Source of the DNA: Hormiphora californensis
Lineage: Eukaryota; Ctenophora; Tentaculata; Cydippida; Pleurobrachiidae
DNA length: 64,000 nucleotides
Reading direction: 5' to 3'
Assembly: GCA_020137815.1 (NCBI GenBank)
Contig: CM035355.1
Location: 5,318,503-5,382,502, forward strand
This document shows, one piece after another, positions 18,538 through 30,258 of this stretch. How positions within the stretch are numbered: position 1 is the stretch's first letter; each line of letters starts with the position of its first letter. The notes beneath the pieces were generated by a model that saw only the letters and a list, made by a program, of their open reading frames with translations, was not told the DNA's origin and searched no databases. Both the position numbers and the translations under genes were made by a program.

Positions 18538-18846
18538 ATGGCTGGAATTGATGTCACCATTCACCTCACCTGCTGTTGGTGGTACGGCGCGGTGACACCA
18601 GACTACTACCGTCGGAGGTGGTTACAGGTTATTAGAGAGAATAGTAGTAGCTGGAATAGCAAGACATCATGCTGTTCCACGACCCAGAATATAATAATTA
18701 GTAATATAAGAAAACTCTCCAGCGAGAACAAGAAAGAGCAGAACACCAGATCAACCAAATCTGGTAATATCGTTATGGGCGACCTGGCAACCAGTCTTGA
18801 AGGGACAGTCAGCTGTCAGACCTCCTATGAAAAAGAAACCCCGTAA
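18538..18846 (+). CDS. Exon-like frame of the AGIDVTIHL family
   Basis: A 102-codon frame from ATG 18538. The start (MetAlaGlyIleAspValThrIleHisLeuThr) matches the beginning of the frame at 15314, then reads TyrTyrArgArgArgTrpLeuGlnValIleArg. The remainder is Ser/Thr/Lys-rich. Related DNA at 18945-19060 and 21170-21290 shows this unit was copied repeatedly. No domain recognised beyond a short Trp-containing helix. Confidence 0.35.
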   Translation: MAGIDVTIHLTCCWWYGAVTPDYYRRRWLQVIRENSSSWNSKTSCCSTTQNIIISNIRKLSSENKKEQNTRSTKSGNIVMGDLATSLEGTVSCQTSYEKETP

Positions 18847-19639
18847 GCAACAGGGTGACGCCTCAACAGCTGCAAAAGTGCCGAAAGCCGGCACTTAATA
18901 GGTACAATAGAAAATAATTAATTGTATTAATTAACTGGAATTGTCACCGTTCACCTCACCTATAGCTGCTGTGGGTGGTACGGTGAGTGGTGACACTATA
19001 CTACTACCGTCGGAGGTGCTTACAGGTTATTAGAGATGCTGGACAACAGAAACAGCTGAAACTGGAGGCTGAGTTGGCAAAGAAGCAAAAAGCCCCTAAT
19101 AAGATGACTTGACAAGATGAAGGAGAAAACCACGGCAGTAGCGTTGAGGATGAGTCACACTTCCTGGCAGATTGCATATGGGGCATTGCAGAGATAGAGA
19201 AAAGGGTTTGCTGAGGTGGAAAAGTATCTGATAATAGCTTCATATATGGTTTTGAAAGAGTAAACGGAACATTTGGTATTATTAGAGAACTAAGTGAGAG
19301 CAAACGGTATTCATAGTTCTCATCAATTGGAATTAATGTCACCGTTCACCCCACCTAGATACGTGTGGTTGTTATACTGTGTGATTTTAAATGACTGAGA
19401 CTGGTATATTGCGAATTGCGTGAAAACTATGGCATCTTTCGACTTCAAATTTTGGGACATGATAAAACTAGGTTGTAGCAATTTTCTCCTAGTTTTACAG
19501 CAAATTTCAATGTTCCTGAATGAATCTATTGTATTTAAAAAAAGGGTAATTATAATGTTTAAATTAGCTGGAAACAGTATTCAGGAAAGAATCATGACCT
19601 GATATATGCCAGACCGGAATAATTGAAAATTTACCTGCA

Positions 19640-19730
19640 ACCAGCCTTAACCTGGAAAAAGGTGGCCAGCGCCTTAAACGTTATCTTCAGAACAGATCAC
19701 TGCACCGAGGTTATCCGGAATCTCTTTCTC
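19640..19730 (+). pseudogene. Fragment of the SANT/Myb-like exon
   Basis: TGGAAAAAGGTGGCCAGCGC through GAGGTTATCCGGAATC parallels 15508-15584 with a one-base loss near 19673 (GCCTTAAACG versus GCCTTTAACG) and other changes. It is too short and altered to be functional. Confidence 0.6.
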
Positions 19731-20037
19731 TGGGACCGCTCTTGTGTGGTAGTCGAATACTCGTTGTGACGAGCGAAAGTCCATCATATCCAAGAACAGA
19801 CAGGCCGCCTGTTCTTGAGTCGGCACAATGTACATTCCAATGCACCGACCATTCATTCCTGTCCATCTTGAGCTGAATCCCCATCATGCACCTTCACATT
19901 AGCACCAGTATCATTCTGGACAGATTCCATTCCAATACCCCTTTCTTTGATTCACCACAAGTGGCTACAAGGAACTATTATACAATATATTCTAAAGCTT
20001 TTAGTTTATAAATCATTTTCATAATCACACCATGTTA

Positions 20038-20831
20038 ATAGTAGAGTCGATAACTACATCGACCTCTCCCAATTGTTCCAGTTTTTGTCACACCTGTTTG
20101 GAGCCTCGACACGACCTCTAAACAGGTGTTACTTTTTCACAAACTGTTTTCATCATGGTGTAATCAGCAGTTGAAATGTTGCTGATCATAACAAAAACCG
20201 AACTATTTTTTTTCAACTTGGGGTAAAACCATGGGTGTCAAAAGTTAGCTCTAGGTCCCCTGAGTAACCATCCGGAGACTCTAAGAGATATTTCAAGCCG
20301 TTCTCCCGTAATCATTAATCCCGGTGGAGAAAAAAACACAATGCGGACGTACGTGAGCGCTGGCAGGCTGTTTACATGTTATTGTATGTCTCTCACTCTC
20401 TCTGGAAAAACCGCACGTGCGGTTGAGCCGCGCGAGATAACTCTTTCTCAAGGGGGAGAAAAGAGAGAGACGCACATTAACGTTATACATTAAAGTTGAG
20501 GTTGTAGGCAATTGCACGTACGTCCATACTCAAATATGTGCTCTACCGGGATTAATGATTACTGGAGAACGGCTTGAAATATCTCTTAGAGTCTCCGGAT
20601 GGTTACTCAGGGGACCTAGAGCTAACTTTTGACACCCATGGTTTTACCCCAAGTTGAAAAAAAATAGTTCGGTTTTTGTTATGATCAGCAACATTTCAAC
20701 TGCTGATTACACCATGATGAAAACAGTTTGTGAAAAAGTAACACCTGTTTAGAGGTCGTGTCGAGGCTCCAAACAGGTGTGACAAAAGCTGGAACAATTG
20801 GGAGAGGTCGATGTAGTTATCGACTCTACTA
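20038..20831. mobile_element. Foldback element, 794 bp, about 290-bp arms, TA target
   Basis: The left arm (ATAGTAGAGTCGATAACTAC ... to about 20327) is mirrored by the right arm (about 20545-20831). TA flanks both sides. The duplicated unit at 21772 shows the uninterrupted site ATGTTAAGGTTCCAGTATG, so the insertion is younger than the duplication. The arms differ at only a few positions. The short loop (20328-20544) contains a GCACGTGCGGTTGAGCCGCG-like GC-rich segment and no transposase. Confidence 0.9.
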
Positions 20832-20929
20832 TAAGGTTCCAGTATGTCATGAACTTCTGCCAAGCCAAGTCTGGCGAACTTTCCAAAAAATGATAATGAG
20901 ATCAGATTTGTTCATCCTCTTCTTCCATT

Positions 20930-21627
20930 ATGCAATTCAAACACCCAGACACTGATCTCCGACCTTTGAGTTTGTATTGTTCAGTTTGCGTGAACACCAT
21001 TGTTGCTGTTGAAACCCCGTTAGCGGTTACTATTTGTAACCACTACTTTTGTGCAACTTGCTTGTTGGAATGGCTTTTGGTTACCTCTGAAGAGGGCACC
21101 TGTCCCTATTGTCGAAGGAAGGTGGACCGCATCCGACTGGTTAGTTTCTTTTCTCACCTATAGGTGTGACACCAGACAACTACCGTCGGAGGTGGTTACA
21201 GGTTATTAACTGATAAATTAGAGAGAATAGTTGGAGTAGCTGGAGTAGCAAGACACCTTTTCCACGACCCAAAATATAATAATTAGTAATATAATTTTAC
21301 ATGATCATTTACAGCTAATTATTATTTTCCCAGGATCGTTTTTTGGAGGAGTTGTATTAACGTCGGCGGACCTTGCTTTCTCTACACCATGGTCCTATCC
21401 CACTCTCTTGGCATAGAGACAATTTTAGACGTGTCTGTCTGCTCATCAGAAGAGAGCCGTTTAATCGACGAGAGATATGGAGCAGAGATGAGGAGTGCAT
21501 CACACGCCACAACCGGAGCCACACTTACTTCCTCAACCGGGCCAGACTGGCATCCAGCCCTGAAGACCTGGCGGACCTCCTAGTACATGGTGCAGCGGTA
21601 GTCAGCGGGGAGGCAGCCCAGGTGTGA
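20930..21627 (+). pseudogene. RING-finger gene, two exons, premature stop
   Basis: Exon 1 is 20930-21139: ATG, then a RING-HC signature CysSerValCys ... CysAsnHisTyrPheCysAlaThrCys ... CysProTyrCys (residues about 17-65). It ends at CTG/GTTAGT, phase 0. Exon 2 begins at 21334 after TTTCCCAG and reads AspArgPheLeuGluGluLeuTyr, then TAA at 21358, then stays open in the same frame to TGA 21625. That tail is about 88 codons and Arg-rich (ArgAspAsnPheArgArgVal). RING domains recruit E2 enzymes for ubiquitin transfer. The long open frame after a single TAA suggests a recent disabling mutation, or that the stop is real and the tail is relic. Partial copies start at 21951 and 22854 with the same Met-Gln-Phe-Lys-His-Pro-Asp start but without the RING. 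Confidence 0.6.
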
Positions 21628-21950
21628 ACATGAGCAAACTACTAATGTACGACTTCCACTACAATGGCCCCTTTCTTTGATTCACCACAAGTGGCCACAA
21701 GGGACTATTATACAATATATTCTAAAGCTTTTAGTTTATAAATCATTTTCATAATCATATTATGTTAAGGTTCCAGTATGTCATGAACTTCTGCCAAGCC
21801 AAGTCTGGGACCCCCCCCCCCCCCCGGCACTCACCCAAGAATGGTGTTACAATGGTGTTTTCTCACAAGTACTTCAAGCATCATACTATATATTCAACCT
21901 CAACAAACGGCGATAAATTTTGATTATTTCATTTATTTCTTTTTCCATTA

Positions 21951-22211
21951 TGCAATTCAAACACCCAGACACTGGTCTACGCCGTGCATAGAGACACTTT
22001 TAGACGTGTTGTTAGTGACTTTAGGAAAGCAGTTATAGAGATCCCGAAAAGTGTAGAAAGACCTCAACGGGCACCATGCTGTTCCACGAGCCAGAATAGA
22101 ATAATTTATAAGATAATTAAATACATACGAAAGAAAGAGGAGCAACCTCAAGACGACCGAGACTCTCAGAAGCGACTGCAGTCATTCAAGAGAAAGTATT
22201 TAGAACTGTGA
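21951..22211 (+). pseudogene. RING-less copy of the MQFKHPD unit
   Basis: ATGCAATTCAAACACCCAGA is followed directly by sequence related to exon 2 of the RING gene (GCATAGAGACACTTTTAGACGT in place of GCATAGAGACAATTTTAGAC). The RING coding part and intron are missing. An open frame 21984-22211 continues as a Lys/Arg/Glu-rich helix. A further copy starts at 22854 and ends 23080 in near-identical sequence (GAAGCGACTGCAGTCATTCA). These look like deletion derivatives. Confidence 0.5.
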
Positions 22212-23359
22212 GGACAGATCATGTATCAAACTCCGCGATCAAGGCGATTTCATGGTGGATAAGTCCTCGTTCGAACCAATAATGAACTATTGGAAGGAGA
22301 TTGGTGTAGATGAACTGAGATGGCCTCCCATGAGGATTGGAGGAGAGTCAAGTTCCAATGTTTACATTCTGCGATAGTCCCTAATGGGCTTGCCGCAGGC
22401 AAGCCCAGGCACTCTGAGTAGTAGTAGTAGTAAGTCATATAATATCATGTATCGTAAGTTCACGTGTATGAACTAAACTGTCATAAAATCGACACTACCG
22501 ATAACTAGGACACATTGCCATGAAACAAGCATTAACAGAGTCGACACACTAGTAGTCGACATTCGACATGTACCTAATGCAGCGATGCAGTAGCTCATTA
22601 TATATCGGATTCAACATGGCAGTCTCAACAAAGAGCAGCTGGGAAAATTGCTTCTGGACTTAAGCAAAATACTGATGTACGAGTTCCATTACAATATGCC
22701 CCTTTCTTTGATTCACCACAGGTGGCTACAAGGGACTATTATACAATATATTCTAAAGCTTTAAGTTTATAAATCATTTTCATAAGAATAAAAATTAATA
22801 AATCATCATGCTTGATACTAGCGACTAGTGATTTGTTCATCCTCTTCTTCAATTATGCAATTCAAACACCCAGACAATGGAAAACAGTTATAGAGATCCC
22901 GAAAAGTTCACAAAGACCTCAACGGGCACTATGCTGTTCCACGAGCCAGAATAAAATAATTGGTAAATTAATTATTATTATAAACATACTGAAATATGAG
23001 CAATCTCAAGACCGCATAAAGACGACCGAGACTCTCAGAAGCGACTGCAGTCATTCAAGAGAAAATATTTAGAACTGTGAGGACAGATCATGTATCGTAA
23101 GTTCACGTGTATGAACTAAACTGTCATAAAATCGACATTACCTATAGCTGGGACACGGCCATGAAATAAGAATTAACAGAGTCGACATGTACAGTGCAAC
23201 TACTTATAAACATACATACAACTTAATATAACCCCCCACCTCGCCCCCCCCTATTCCTACACCCCTGAACCACACTATGACACAATCTTTCCTTTTCAGT
23301 ATATAGTCTTCAATTAGACTGGTAACGTGACGGCAAGGGGGTTGTGGAACACAGATAAG

Positions 23360-23482
23360 AGTCCCTGAGATTGCTGAGTTCCCGGAGATCGCGGAGTTCC
23401 CTGACCTGCCTGAGGTCCCTGAGTTCCCTGACCTGCCTGAGGTCCCAGAGTCAGATGGAGAAGCCCCCACGATTGCTGGTAA
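23360..23482 (+). repeat. In-frame Pro/Glu/Phe-rich repeat, possible exon
   Basis: CCTGAGTTCCCTGACCTG-type 15- and 30-bp repeats read ValProGluPheProAspLeuProGlu in one open frame, ending GCTG/GTAAAT, a good donor. An acceptor-like AACACAG lies at 23346-23352. It could be an acidic low-complexity exon; no partner exons were identified. Confidence 0.4.
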
Positions 23483-24047
23483 ATACTGGACCTACACAAC
23501 AGAGCTCCCTCACGTCCCTATATCGAACAATCAAATGAAACGGACAGTGTGTGTCGCTGTGCTGTGAGTTGGAGTTACTTTTTTTTTTTAAATTTATTTT
23601 CACGCCCCTCAAAAAAAGTCCATATATGGAGACGGAGAAAGACAAGGAGGGCTGTCTCATGTCTGAGGAATCATCCACTCGACAAGACAGTCGTATAATA
23701 TATATATTCTAAAGCTTTTAGTTTATAAATCATTTTCATAAGAAAACTAAATCACTATGCTAGCGACACTATCAGTAATATATCGGAGTGATGGCTTGCC
23801 TTGCCTTGCTTCACGATACACGGAAAACAAATATAAACTTTTCAGCTACCGGATCTAGCCCCACAACAGAGGGATTCGATGATGATGATGAACAACACAC
23901 GGAACGACACACGGAACGAGCCGTACTCTACAAAACCAGTAGAGCCATTATACTGAAGGGAATTAGCTCTGATATACTAATTGTATTTGGAAGATAAATA
24001 TAAATTATTCACATTTCAATTATCATAACATAATAATTTCTATTAGA

Positions 24048-24375
24048 ATGGCGCTGGTGACGTATTATAGCCGTGTTTTGTCCCAACTGCAGACGCTACC
24101 TGGCCAATCTGATAGCTGGATTCCCAGGCGAAGCGGATGGTGGTATGAGATGTCCCAGACTGTGGTGGAGCAGTTTGGGGTTTCGGTGAACCCCGTGACT
24201 GTAAGTCGTTGCGAGTTACAGTTTCAACGAACTGGCACCCCCTGGCTGGTGGAGATAATGGCGTAGGGGCACCTCAGTTTACCAGAGAACTACATTGTCT
24301 CAAGGAACTCAGGAGTCAGAGGAGTCAGAGGAGTCTACAGATGCAGAAGAGACAGAGTCGAGGACTGAGGAGTGA
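24048..24375 (+). CDS. Two-exon small acidic-tail protein (80 residues), unknown
   Basis: Exon 1 is 24048-24200 (51 codons) ending ACT/GTAAGT, a strong donor. Exon 2 is 24286-24375 after TTTACCAG, phase 0, ending TGA. The 85-nt intron fits the local intron size. The N-terminal 50 residues are hydrophobic/aromatic (GlySerTrpTrp-like, TrpIleProArgArgSerGlyTrpTrpTyrGlu), and the last 29 are Ser/Thr/Glu-rich and strongly acidic. An acceptor-like TTTCTATTAG precedes the ATG, so a 5' exon is possible. No family recognised; agreement of phase, donor, acceptor and stop makes this one of the better small-gene candidates on the left side. Confidence 0.55.
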
Positions 24376-25108
24376 CCTAAATTTCCCGGTAGACTCAGAA
24401 ATCCCCGTTTAGCCCGTTAAAATAAGAGGTTGAAGTGACAGGATACCCGGTAGCAAGGTTTTGACAACAACTGAGGGTAGACTTGAAGAGACAGAGGTGC
24501 TTGTGAGGAGGTTAACAATCCTGTTTTATTTTTCCGTACTTATTATAATAATGTAACTCTTAAGATATAATTTTTATTCACTTTTTCATCGTGTTGTTTT
24601 CAATTCGCATCTTTTAAATGTAAAATTTGCTGTGTGTCAGTGTCCCAACTTCAATTACCTTTGGCATTTTAACAACTCACATCTTGAATTTGAATTTGAT
24701 CAGCTACTGCATCTTTAAATAAAAACTGTCTGATTACCATGTGTAAGACAACCCCACCTATTAACAATCCCATCCCTTCAATTCAACACTTTCATCAACC
24801 CAAACCGTCCCTCAATCTCCCGAAATCCCTGCACTCCCTGACACTATCCCTGCTGAAACGACGTCTGATGTCCAACGCATTGCCTTGGCCAACAGGCGTT
24901 GTCCAAGGTACTCCAAGGTACTCATACCATCTCACAACCCATGAGACACCTACTCACGGTAGGCTGGTCTAACATCCCTGAAAAAAAAACCTTATTTCCC
25001 TGAAATCCGCACCATTCACTTTGAAATGTGAGATTCTTTATGGTACCCGGGGCTGGATAAAGACATTGAAAAGGTAGCCACTTTATCTTTCAGGAGAACC
25101 ATTTGCCC

Positions 25109-25144
25109 TCAAACATGATCCCTATCATCAGGGATCATGTTTGA
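25109..25144. repeat. Perfect 15-bp hairpin, 6-nt loop
   Basis: TCAAACATGATCCCT, then ATCATC, then the exact reverse complement. Confidence 0.8.
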
Positions 25145-25439
25145 TTATAACCTTTATAACAGACAGGTTTTTCCTAGGGACTAGAAGCTGGAGAGCTAAG
25201 GTTAATAGGTACGTGATAAGAGGCATAATTGACATTAAGGAGGCTCACAATAGACCAATGAGCGAATAGGATACCCAAAAACAGTCAAATAAATGAGAGG
25301 AATAAAGAGACGAGTCAGACACACAGGAAAGGCCAAAGAACGACAGTTATTATGAACCCGACATCTGTGTAAGTTTAATTTATAACAATACATATATATA
25401 TATATATATTTTTCTTCTAATTTTATAAACTAAAGTAAT

Positions 25440-25980
25440 AATATTTTCAGTTGAAAGGTGACTGAGATTTATGAGCCAAATGGGCACGGAGGCACTGTAC
25501 CTGGGCCAAGTAGGGATCAGAGCCTAGATCTCCCTCAATTTGATGTTGGTGTACAGCGGGTACAAACGGAAGAAGTGCATAATTCACAAGTGAGTACTCC
25601 AACCCCTCCAACCCCCCCCCCCCCCCCCCCCGAACCTAATGAAAGAAACAATTAACAAGGGTCACTGAGATTTAGTATAGCTACTCCTTCATTTCTTTGG
25701 TTCATTACAGCGTTCTTGCTTCAGGAACGACCCCCTTTTCAGAACTTGGAGCTCACTCAGTTCACCGTGGAACAGCTGGCATCAACTTCACTAGTGAGGG
25801 TACGACCTTGGGAAGAAACTTGGGAAGAAACGAAGGGAACTTGGGAAGAAACGAAGGGGCGAATTGAAATATCGGATACCCATTACCCACCTTGGAACCG
25901 GCTCCTTCCGAAATGTGGTGAGGGGCCGCTTGGTAACAGATGGAAAGATTCAACTTGTTCCTGTTGGAGGAAACTATAAG
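25440..25980 (+). other. Exon-like frames separated by a C-homopolymer intron
   Basis: An open frame to 25589 ends at CACAA/GTGAGT, is followed by a run of about 20 C (25612-25632), then by an acceptor GGTTCATTACAG (25710) and an open frame of about 88 codons. The latter holds a repeated TrpGluGluThrLysGly motif (CTTGGGAAGAAACGAAGGG units, 25806-25860). No domain recognised; the reading frame joining the two is unresolved. Confidence 0.3.
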
Positions 25981-26219
25981 AGAAGGATATGATTGACTTT
26001 ATTTTAGTACAAATTAGATTGTTTACTAATGAAGTTCGAATACACACATCTTGCTGCTTTCCAAGCCAAGGCCAAGGACCAAAATTCTTATTGAACGTGG
26101 TCAAAATGTATGTAAACATATCAGTATATCTCACTCTTATGGACCTGCAATGACCAGTCACAGGGCGGTGAGTTGTAGTGGAGTTTAGAACAGTCTATGA
26201 ATACTAGAAACAAAGACAA

Positions 26220-27170
26220 GACAAGACAAGAAAAGACAAGACAACAAAATTCCCATTGCAGGCGATTATAACATCCTGTAAAAGTAATTAAGAGTAAATA
26301 ATATAAGTAAGTAATATAAAAGTAAATGAGTTCTTGGTGAGACTAACAATCTGAGTCGATATCACCAGATCTTTATAGCATTTAGCATCTTCGTTTGGGC
26401 TATGACCCGGGGGAACATCATGATCCAATCAACTCTCCAAGCTGTTCCGGAGGTGCCAGGAATGTGGCGAAGAACTTCATAGTCCAATTGGTGGGAGATC
26501 CCAGTGTATGGCCGCTGTTTACGAGACCAAGTGCAAATGTGGCCCTATTACCTGGAGCACATCGCCAAAGCTTGGTAACAGCTACGAAGTAAACACGAGA
26601 GTAATGGTTGCCATCCCGATTTGCGGTATCCGCTTCACCTCTTTCAAGTACTTCTTTACATCCATCAACACACATGTACCCGACCAGAAAACATACATCA
26701 AGTACATGCGCCGTGTGCTTTATCCTGCAATCGACCGCCTCTTCACGGAGATGCAGGTTGATGTTATAAAAGACTTGACTGCGAGATTCCCCGATGGGGC
26801 TACTGTTTCGGGGGACGCTCAGTTCGACTCCATGGGGCAATGTGCATATTATGCAACGTATTCATTGATGGGGCCAGATGGGAGAGACATTTATATTGCT
26901 TAGGAGAGCCACAGCAGGGACTGGTAAATTGGAAGGGCGGGCTTGTGTAATTATAATAGCAATCGATGTCCCCTATCTTCGTTTGGGCTGTGCACCGGGG
27001 AAACAAGACAGGACAAGAAAAGTCAAGACAACAAAATTCCCATTACAGGCGATTATATCATCCTGTAAAAGTAATTTAGAGTAAATAATATAATTAAGTA
27101 ATATAAAAGTAAATGAGTTCTTGGTGAGACTAATAATCTGAGTCGATATTAACAGCTCTTTATAGCATTT
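26220..27170. repeat. Pair of direct repeats flanking a transposase fragment
   Basis: ACAAGACAACAAAATTCCCA ... TCTTTATAGCATTTAG at 26232-26385 recurs at 27020-27170, enclosing the open frame at 26508. The earlier copy is preceded by an AAGAC-rich simple repeat. The arrangement suggests a tandem duplication or an element with long direct flanks of about 150 bp. Confidence 0.7.
26508..26903 (+). pseudogene. Transposase-like fragment with GDxxxDS motif
   Basis: A 131-codon frame. Near residue 103 it has SerGlyAspAlaGlnPheAspSerMetGly followed by AlaTyrTyrAlaThrTyrSerLeuMet. This is the block pattern (G-D-G-R-x-D-S-P-G ... Y-x-T-Y-x-L-M) of a widespread animal transposon-derived protein family with an RNase H-like fold. 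The preceding CysLysCys ... Trp stretch and a helical region also fit. The frame stops just after this block, so the remaining catalytic part is missing. It is probably a relic. Confidence 0.55.
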
Positions 27171-27539
27171 AGGTTCTTCATCCTACAACAAAGGTGTCCC
27201 GATGAAAGGGAACCTAGGTTAACCTCCCTCAGTTAGAGAATGGCTTCGATGAATCTGACGAACCCCCTATCTGTCTCTACCACAATCTTTTGTGTTCCTT
27301 GCCAGAGGTAGAACAAACAGTATAGAGGAAGGAGGGCCCGAAGGGGCGAGAGGTTGGTGAGAGTGGTGTTTCCAAGGGTTAGGCTGCCTGGAGGGATTAT
27401 GACAGACGGGGGCACGGGTTGTGCATGCGACACACGGCCGAGTCTACCCCCACGAGGAGTACCCGTTTAGGTGGCTTATTTATATGAGGTAGATCAGAAC
27501 ATCATCAGGAAATATCAGGACTCCCACAGAACTGTGAAG

Positions 27540-29310
27540 ATAACAGTCTGAGGAAAATCATAGTAAATAATAAAGATTTATTAGTTAAGTTATTGAGCAT
27601 TGAATAGCAAAGATATGTAGTTATACAGTACGAGCGAGTGGTCGAAAGGCTACAAATACATGTTAGCAGCAATGTGTTTTAGTATGGCATACTAAGATCA
27701 CGGAACATGGCCACACAAACAAGAATAACTGCATTATGTTTCATAATGCTATGTTTCCCCGCCAACCTTTATTTTCATAACCATCTAATGGGAAGGCGGG
27801 ACAGGCATTTCCGATCATCTATGAATCAGTCAAACCGTATAGAACAAATCATTGTGTTTTAGTAGCACTAAATTGCGCACCACATTGCGCGGCTCACATT
27901 TCCTGAAAACGTGCCATTGAAGTATTTGATGAAGGAGCAACATCGTTGTCCCTCGCAACTGAGCGGGTTACGTTACAAAAAAAGCGTGACACTTCACTAG
28001 TATGTAATAATAATAATAATAATATTCCGCGCTTATATACCGCCCATACCCGACAGAGACATGTCAAAATATTGACGATGTTCCGCCGAATCATCAGAGC
28101 GGTATATCCTCGACTACTTATATCCTACTTATATCCTCGACTACTTATGTAAAATAAAATTGTCGAATTCTAAACCCCTATGCCTTTTTACAAAAGGCAT
28201 CCGGATGAATGCCTTCGGCATTCACCGGGCGGGGAAAAAATCAACTGATTGATCATCAACATGGACATGACACAAATGATCGCTCTAACTTCTTCTCAAA
28301 CGTCACCTCATGACGGAAAAGTCTGAGGAAAAGCTTATAATAAAGATTTATCCATTAATTAAACTAAATTAGGTTATTAAGTAATGTTTAGTGAAGATAA
28401 TTATTTAAAGTAAAAGTGAGTGCGCACATTGGAGGGGTCCATTTGGTCAACTTTTCACCGAAGAGAGCGAAAGCGGAACGAGGGGCAAACACATTAATAG
28501 AGGAACTAGGATTGGCACAGGAGGTACTTAGAGAACTACTCCTTTTAGCTATAAAGTTTTCATTCACACAAACTCGTCAATCTATGACATCTCTCTAATC
28601 ATAATAAAGATTTATCCATTAATTAAACTAAATGAAGTTATTAAGTAATGTTTAGCGAAGATAATTATAAAGTAAAAGTGAGTGTGCAGTGCACACTGTG
28701 CACATTGGAGGGATCCATTTACCTCTCCTAACATCCTTCCTTCCACACAGATGAGACCCCACAGACAAGGAAATGGTAATGATAATGACACCCATGGTAA
28801 TGAGAATCCATTTGATAAACTTTTCACCGAAGAGAGTGAAAGCTAGTGTTCCTGCCCTCAAGGAATACATCACCCTTGGATGCAGGGGATCTTATATGAG
28901 CATGAGCACCAGCTTTAGAGTTGAAAGTGGCCATTATTCCTTCTTTAACTAGGTCTCTTCGTATAACTGGATACGTCCAGCAGATCGGCTGCGAGCTTAA
29001 CCCGGACCCTTCCAACTTGCAACAGGGCGGAAACAAATGGCTGGGGGCTGACGTGATACAACAATATCTGTGGTCCATCGCCGATCGATTTGAGCACAAC
29101 CCTCCCGGATTTTGCTTCTGCCTTCTACACCATGGGTTCTGGAGTTGATGCCTTTAGAATGGACAATAGCCCGAAGGGAAACATACAGAATACGAGGAAG
29201 AGATAACTCTGCCAGGACTGTGAAGATAACAGTCTGAGGAAAAGCATATAATAAATACATTGATTAAGTTATTGAGCATTGTTTAGCAAAGTTATATTAA
29301 GTAAAAGTGA
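27540..29310. repeat. Repeated 'ATAATAAAGATTTAT...GTTATTGAGCATTG' block
   Basis: Related 70-100 bp blocks (GTCTGAGGAAAA..ATA..TAAAGATTTAT and AAGTTATTAAGTAATGTTTA) occur near 27549, 28321, 28605 and 29231. Between them are short unrelated open frames. 28150-28260 adds a CATCCGGATGAATGCCTTCG-type hairpin. Nothing with a recognisable domain was seen in 27.2-28.9 kb. Confidence 0.6.
28921..29148 (+). other. Exon-like 75-codon frame, unknown
   Basis: The frame reads a basic helix, CysGluLeuAsnProAspProSer, and ends at TGA. It resembles the N-terminal region of some retrotransposon ORFs only loosely. An acceptor-like CTAG precedes it at about 28950. No firm assignment. Confidence 0.25.
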
Positions 29311-29574
29311 GTGATCAAAAGGCTACAAATACAAAGCAGCAAAGAGAAGAGAGAGCACTGTAACACCAACACAGAAAATAAAAAGTGAGGGACATATATG
29401 GGGGGAGATGGTGTCTTTATTAGGAAATGTAATCTCTCAACTTACAGTGCCAGCTGTCCCTTTTTTCCTCCCACTCCCCTTTCTCTCGACTCTCACTTTC
29501 TCTTTGTCTCATCAGGCATCACGTCACGTTTCAAGACAGGTGTAACCCAATTATTAGACTGTTTGTTGAGCACC

Positions 29575-29665
29575 GGACACTAATTAGGGTATACAATATC
29601 AACCTGACTGGTGTACCCTAATTAGGGTATACAATAACAACCTAACTGCCATACCCTAATTAGTT
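29575..29665. repeat. Tandem TAATTAGGGTATACAATA units
   Basis: Two and a half copies of a roughly 43-bp unit, each with the palindromic CCCTAATTAGGGTAT. Non-coding. Confidence 0.7.
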
Positions 29666-29777
29666 TCTAAACTAACAACCAAATTGAAACACTCTGAAGT
29701 GAGTAAGGAATTCCATAACTACATGCTGGCCCTGACCCAGTATGCAGCGTTACAGTTCAACCTCTTCCAAGCGGGTG

Positions 29778-29866
29778 ATGATATCACAAATATGTTTTAA
29801 TGTTACCTCAGGTTACCTCAACGTGAGGTAACCTGAGGTAACATTAAAACATATTTGCGATATCAT
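29778..29866. repeat. Long hairpin, 43-bp arms, 3-nt loop
   Basis: ATGATATCACAAATATGTTT ... GGTTACCTCA, ACG, then the reverse complement with one mismatch (CACAAAT versus GCGAT). Not shared with any transposon end here. Confidence 0.9.
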
Positions 29867-30141
29867 TCGGTACTTTACTAACCACCTTCCTACATAATAC
29901 AGTATCCCGATATAGAAGTTGTAGTGCTAATAGGGGTAATGATGTAGGGAAAATGATATAGGGGACTCACAGCTCAGGGGTCCTAGTATATTTGAGGCAA
30001 TGACTGTATGCCTCAAAAAGTAAGGGTAATAAAGGAAAGAGTCGAAACAATAGACCCCACGGGGGTCCTTTAATTCAGAACCCTAGAGAGGGGATTAAAA
30101 ATGTGATACTTTCTCAAGCACGTCATGTTATTTTCCCACAG

Positions 30142-30258
30142 TCACCGAGTTGGCGTGTTACCCTGTCTGTCATCCCCACCCAGGCCCCAAGGAATTACAA
30201 GATGGGGGACGTTGGACTCCAGAATGCCATCGAAACTAACAAACAGCGGAAGAAACTG
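30142..30258 (+). CDS. Internal exon, 39 codons, unknown gene
   Basis: A strong acceptor (TATTTTCCCACAG) and donor (CTG/GTATGT) bound an exon that is open in phase 0: SerProSerTrpArgVal ... AlaProArgAsnTyrLysMetGlyAspValGlyLeuGlnAsnAla ... LysGlnArgLysLysLeu. The protein family is not recognised. No neighbouring exons with compatible phase could be assigned. Confidence 0.4.

Larger units (their letters stand above)
19938..23740. repeat. Dispersed direct repeat (CCCCTTTCTTTGATTCACCA unit), four copies
   Basis: Copies of a roughly 100-bp block (CCCCTTTCTTTGATTCACCA ... ATTCTAAAGCTTTTAGTTTA TAAATCATTTTCATAA) start near 19938, 21668, 22689 and, truncated, 23697. In the first two the block leads into ATGTTAA(G)GTTCCAGTATG. 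They mark ends of a tandemly duplicated unit of roughly 1-1.7 kb. Confidence 0.75.

Noticed and set aside
28970-29020. Possible 2A-like ribosome-skipping motif (GCELNPDPS)
   Set aside because: It departs from the required D-x-E-x-N-P-G-P at key positions, including the essential Gly.
27990-29310. CRISPR-like regular repeats
   Set aside because: Spacing is irregular, copies are 70-100 bp with varying identity, and the host is a eukaryote; these are duplicated non-coding blocks.
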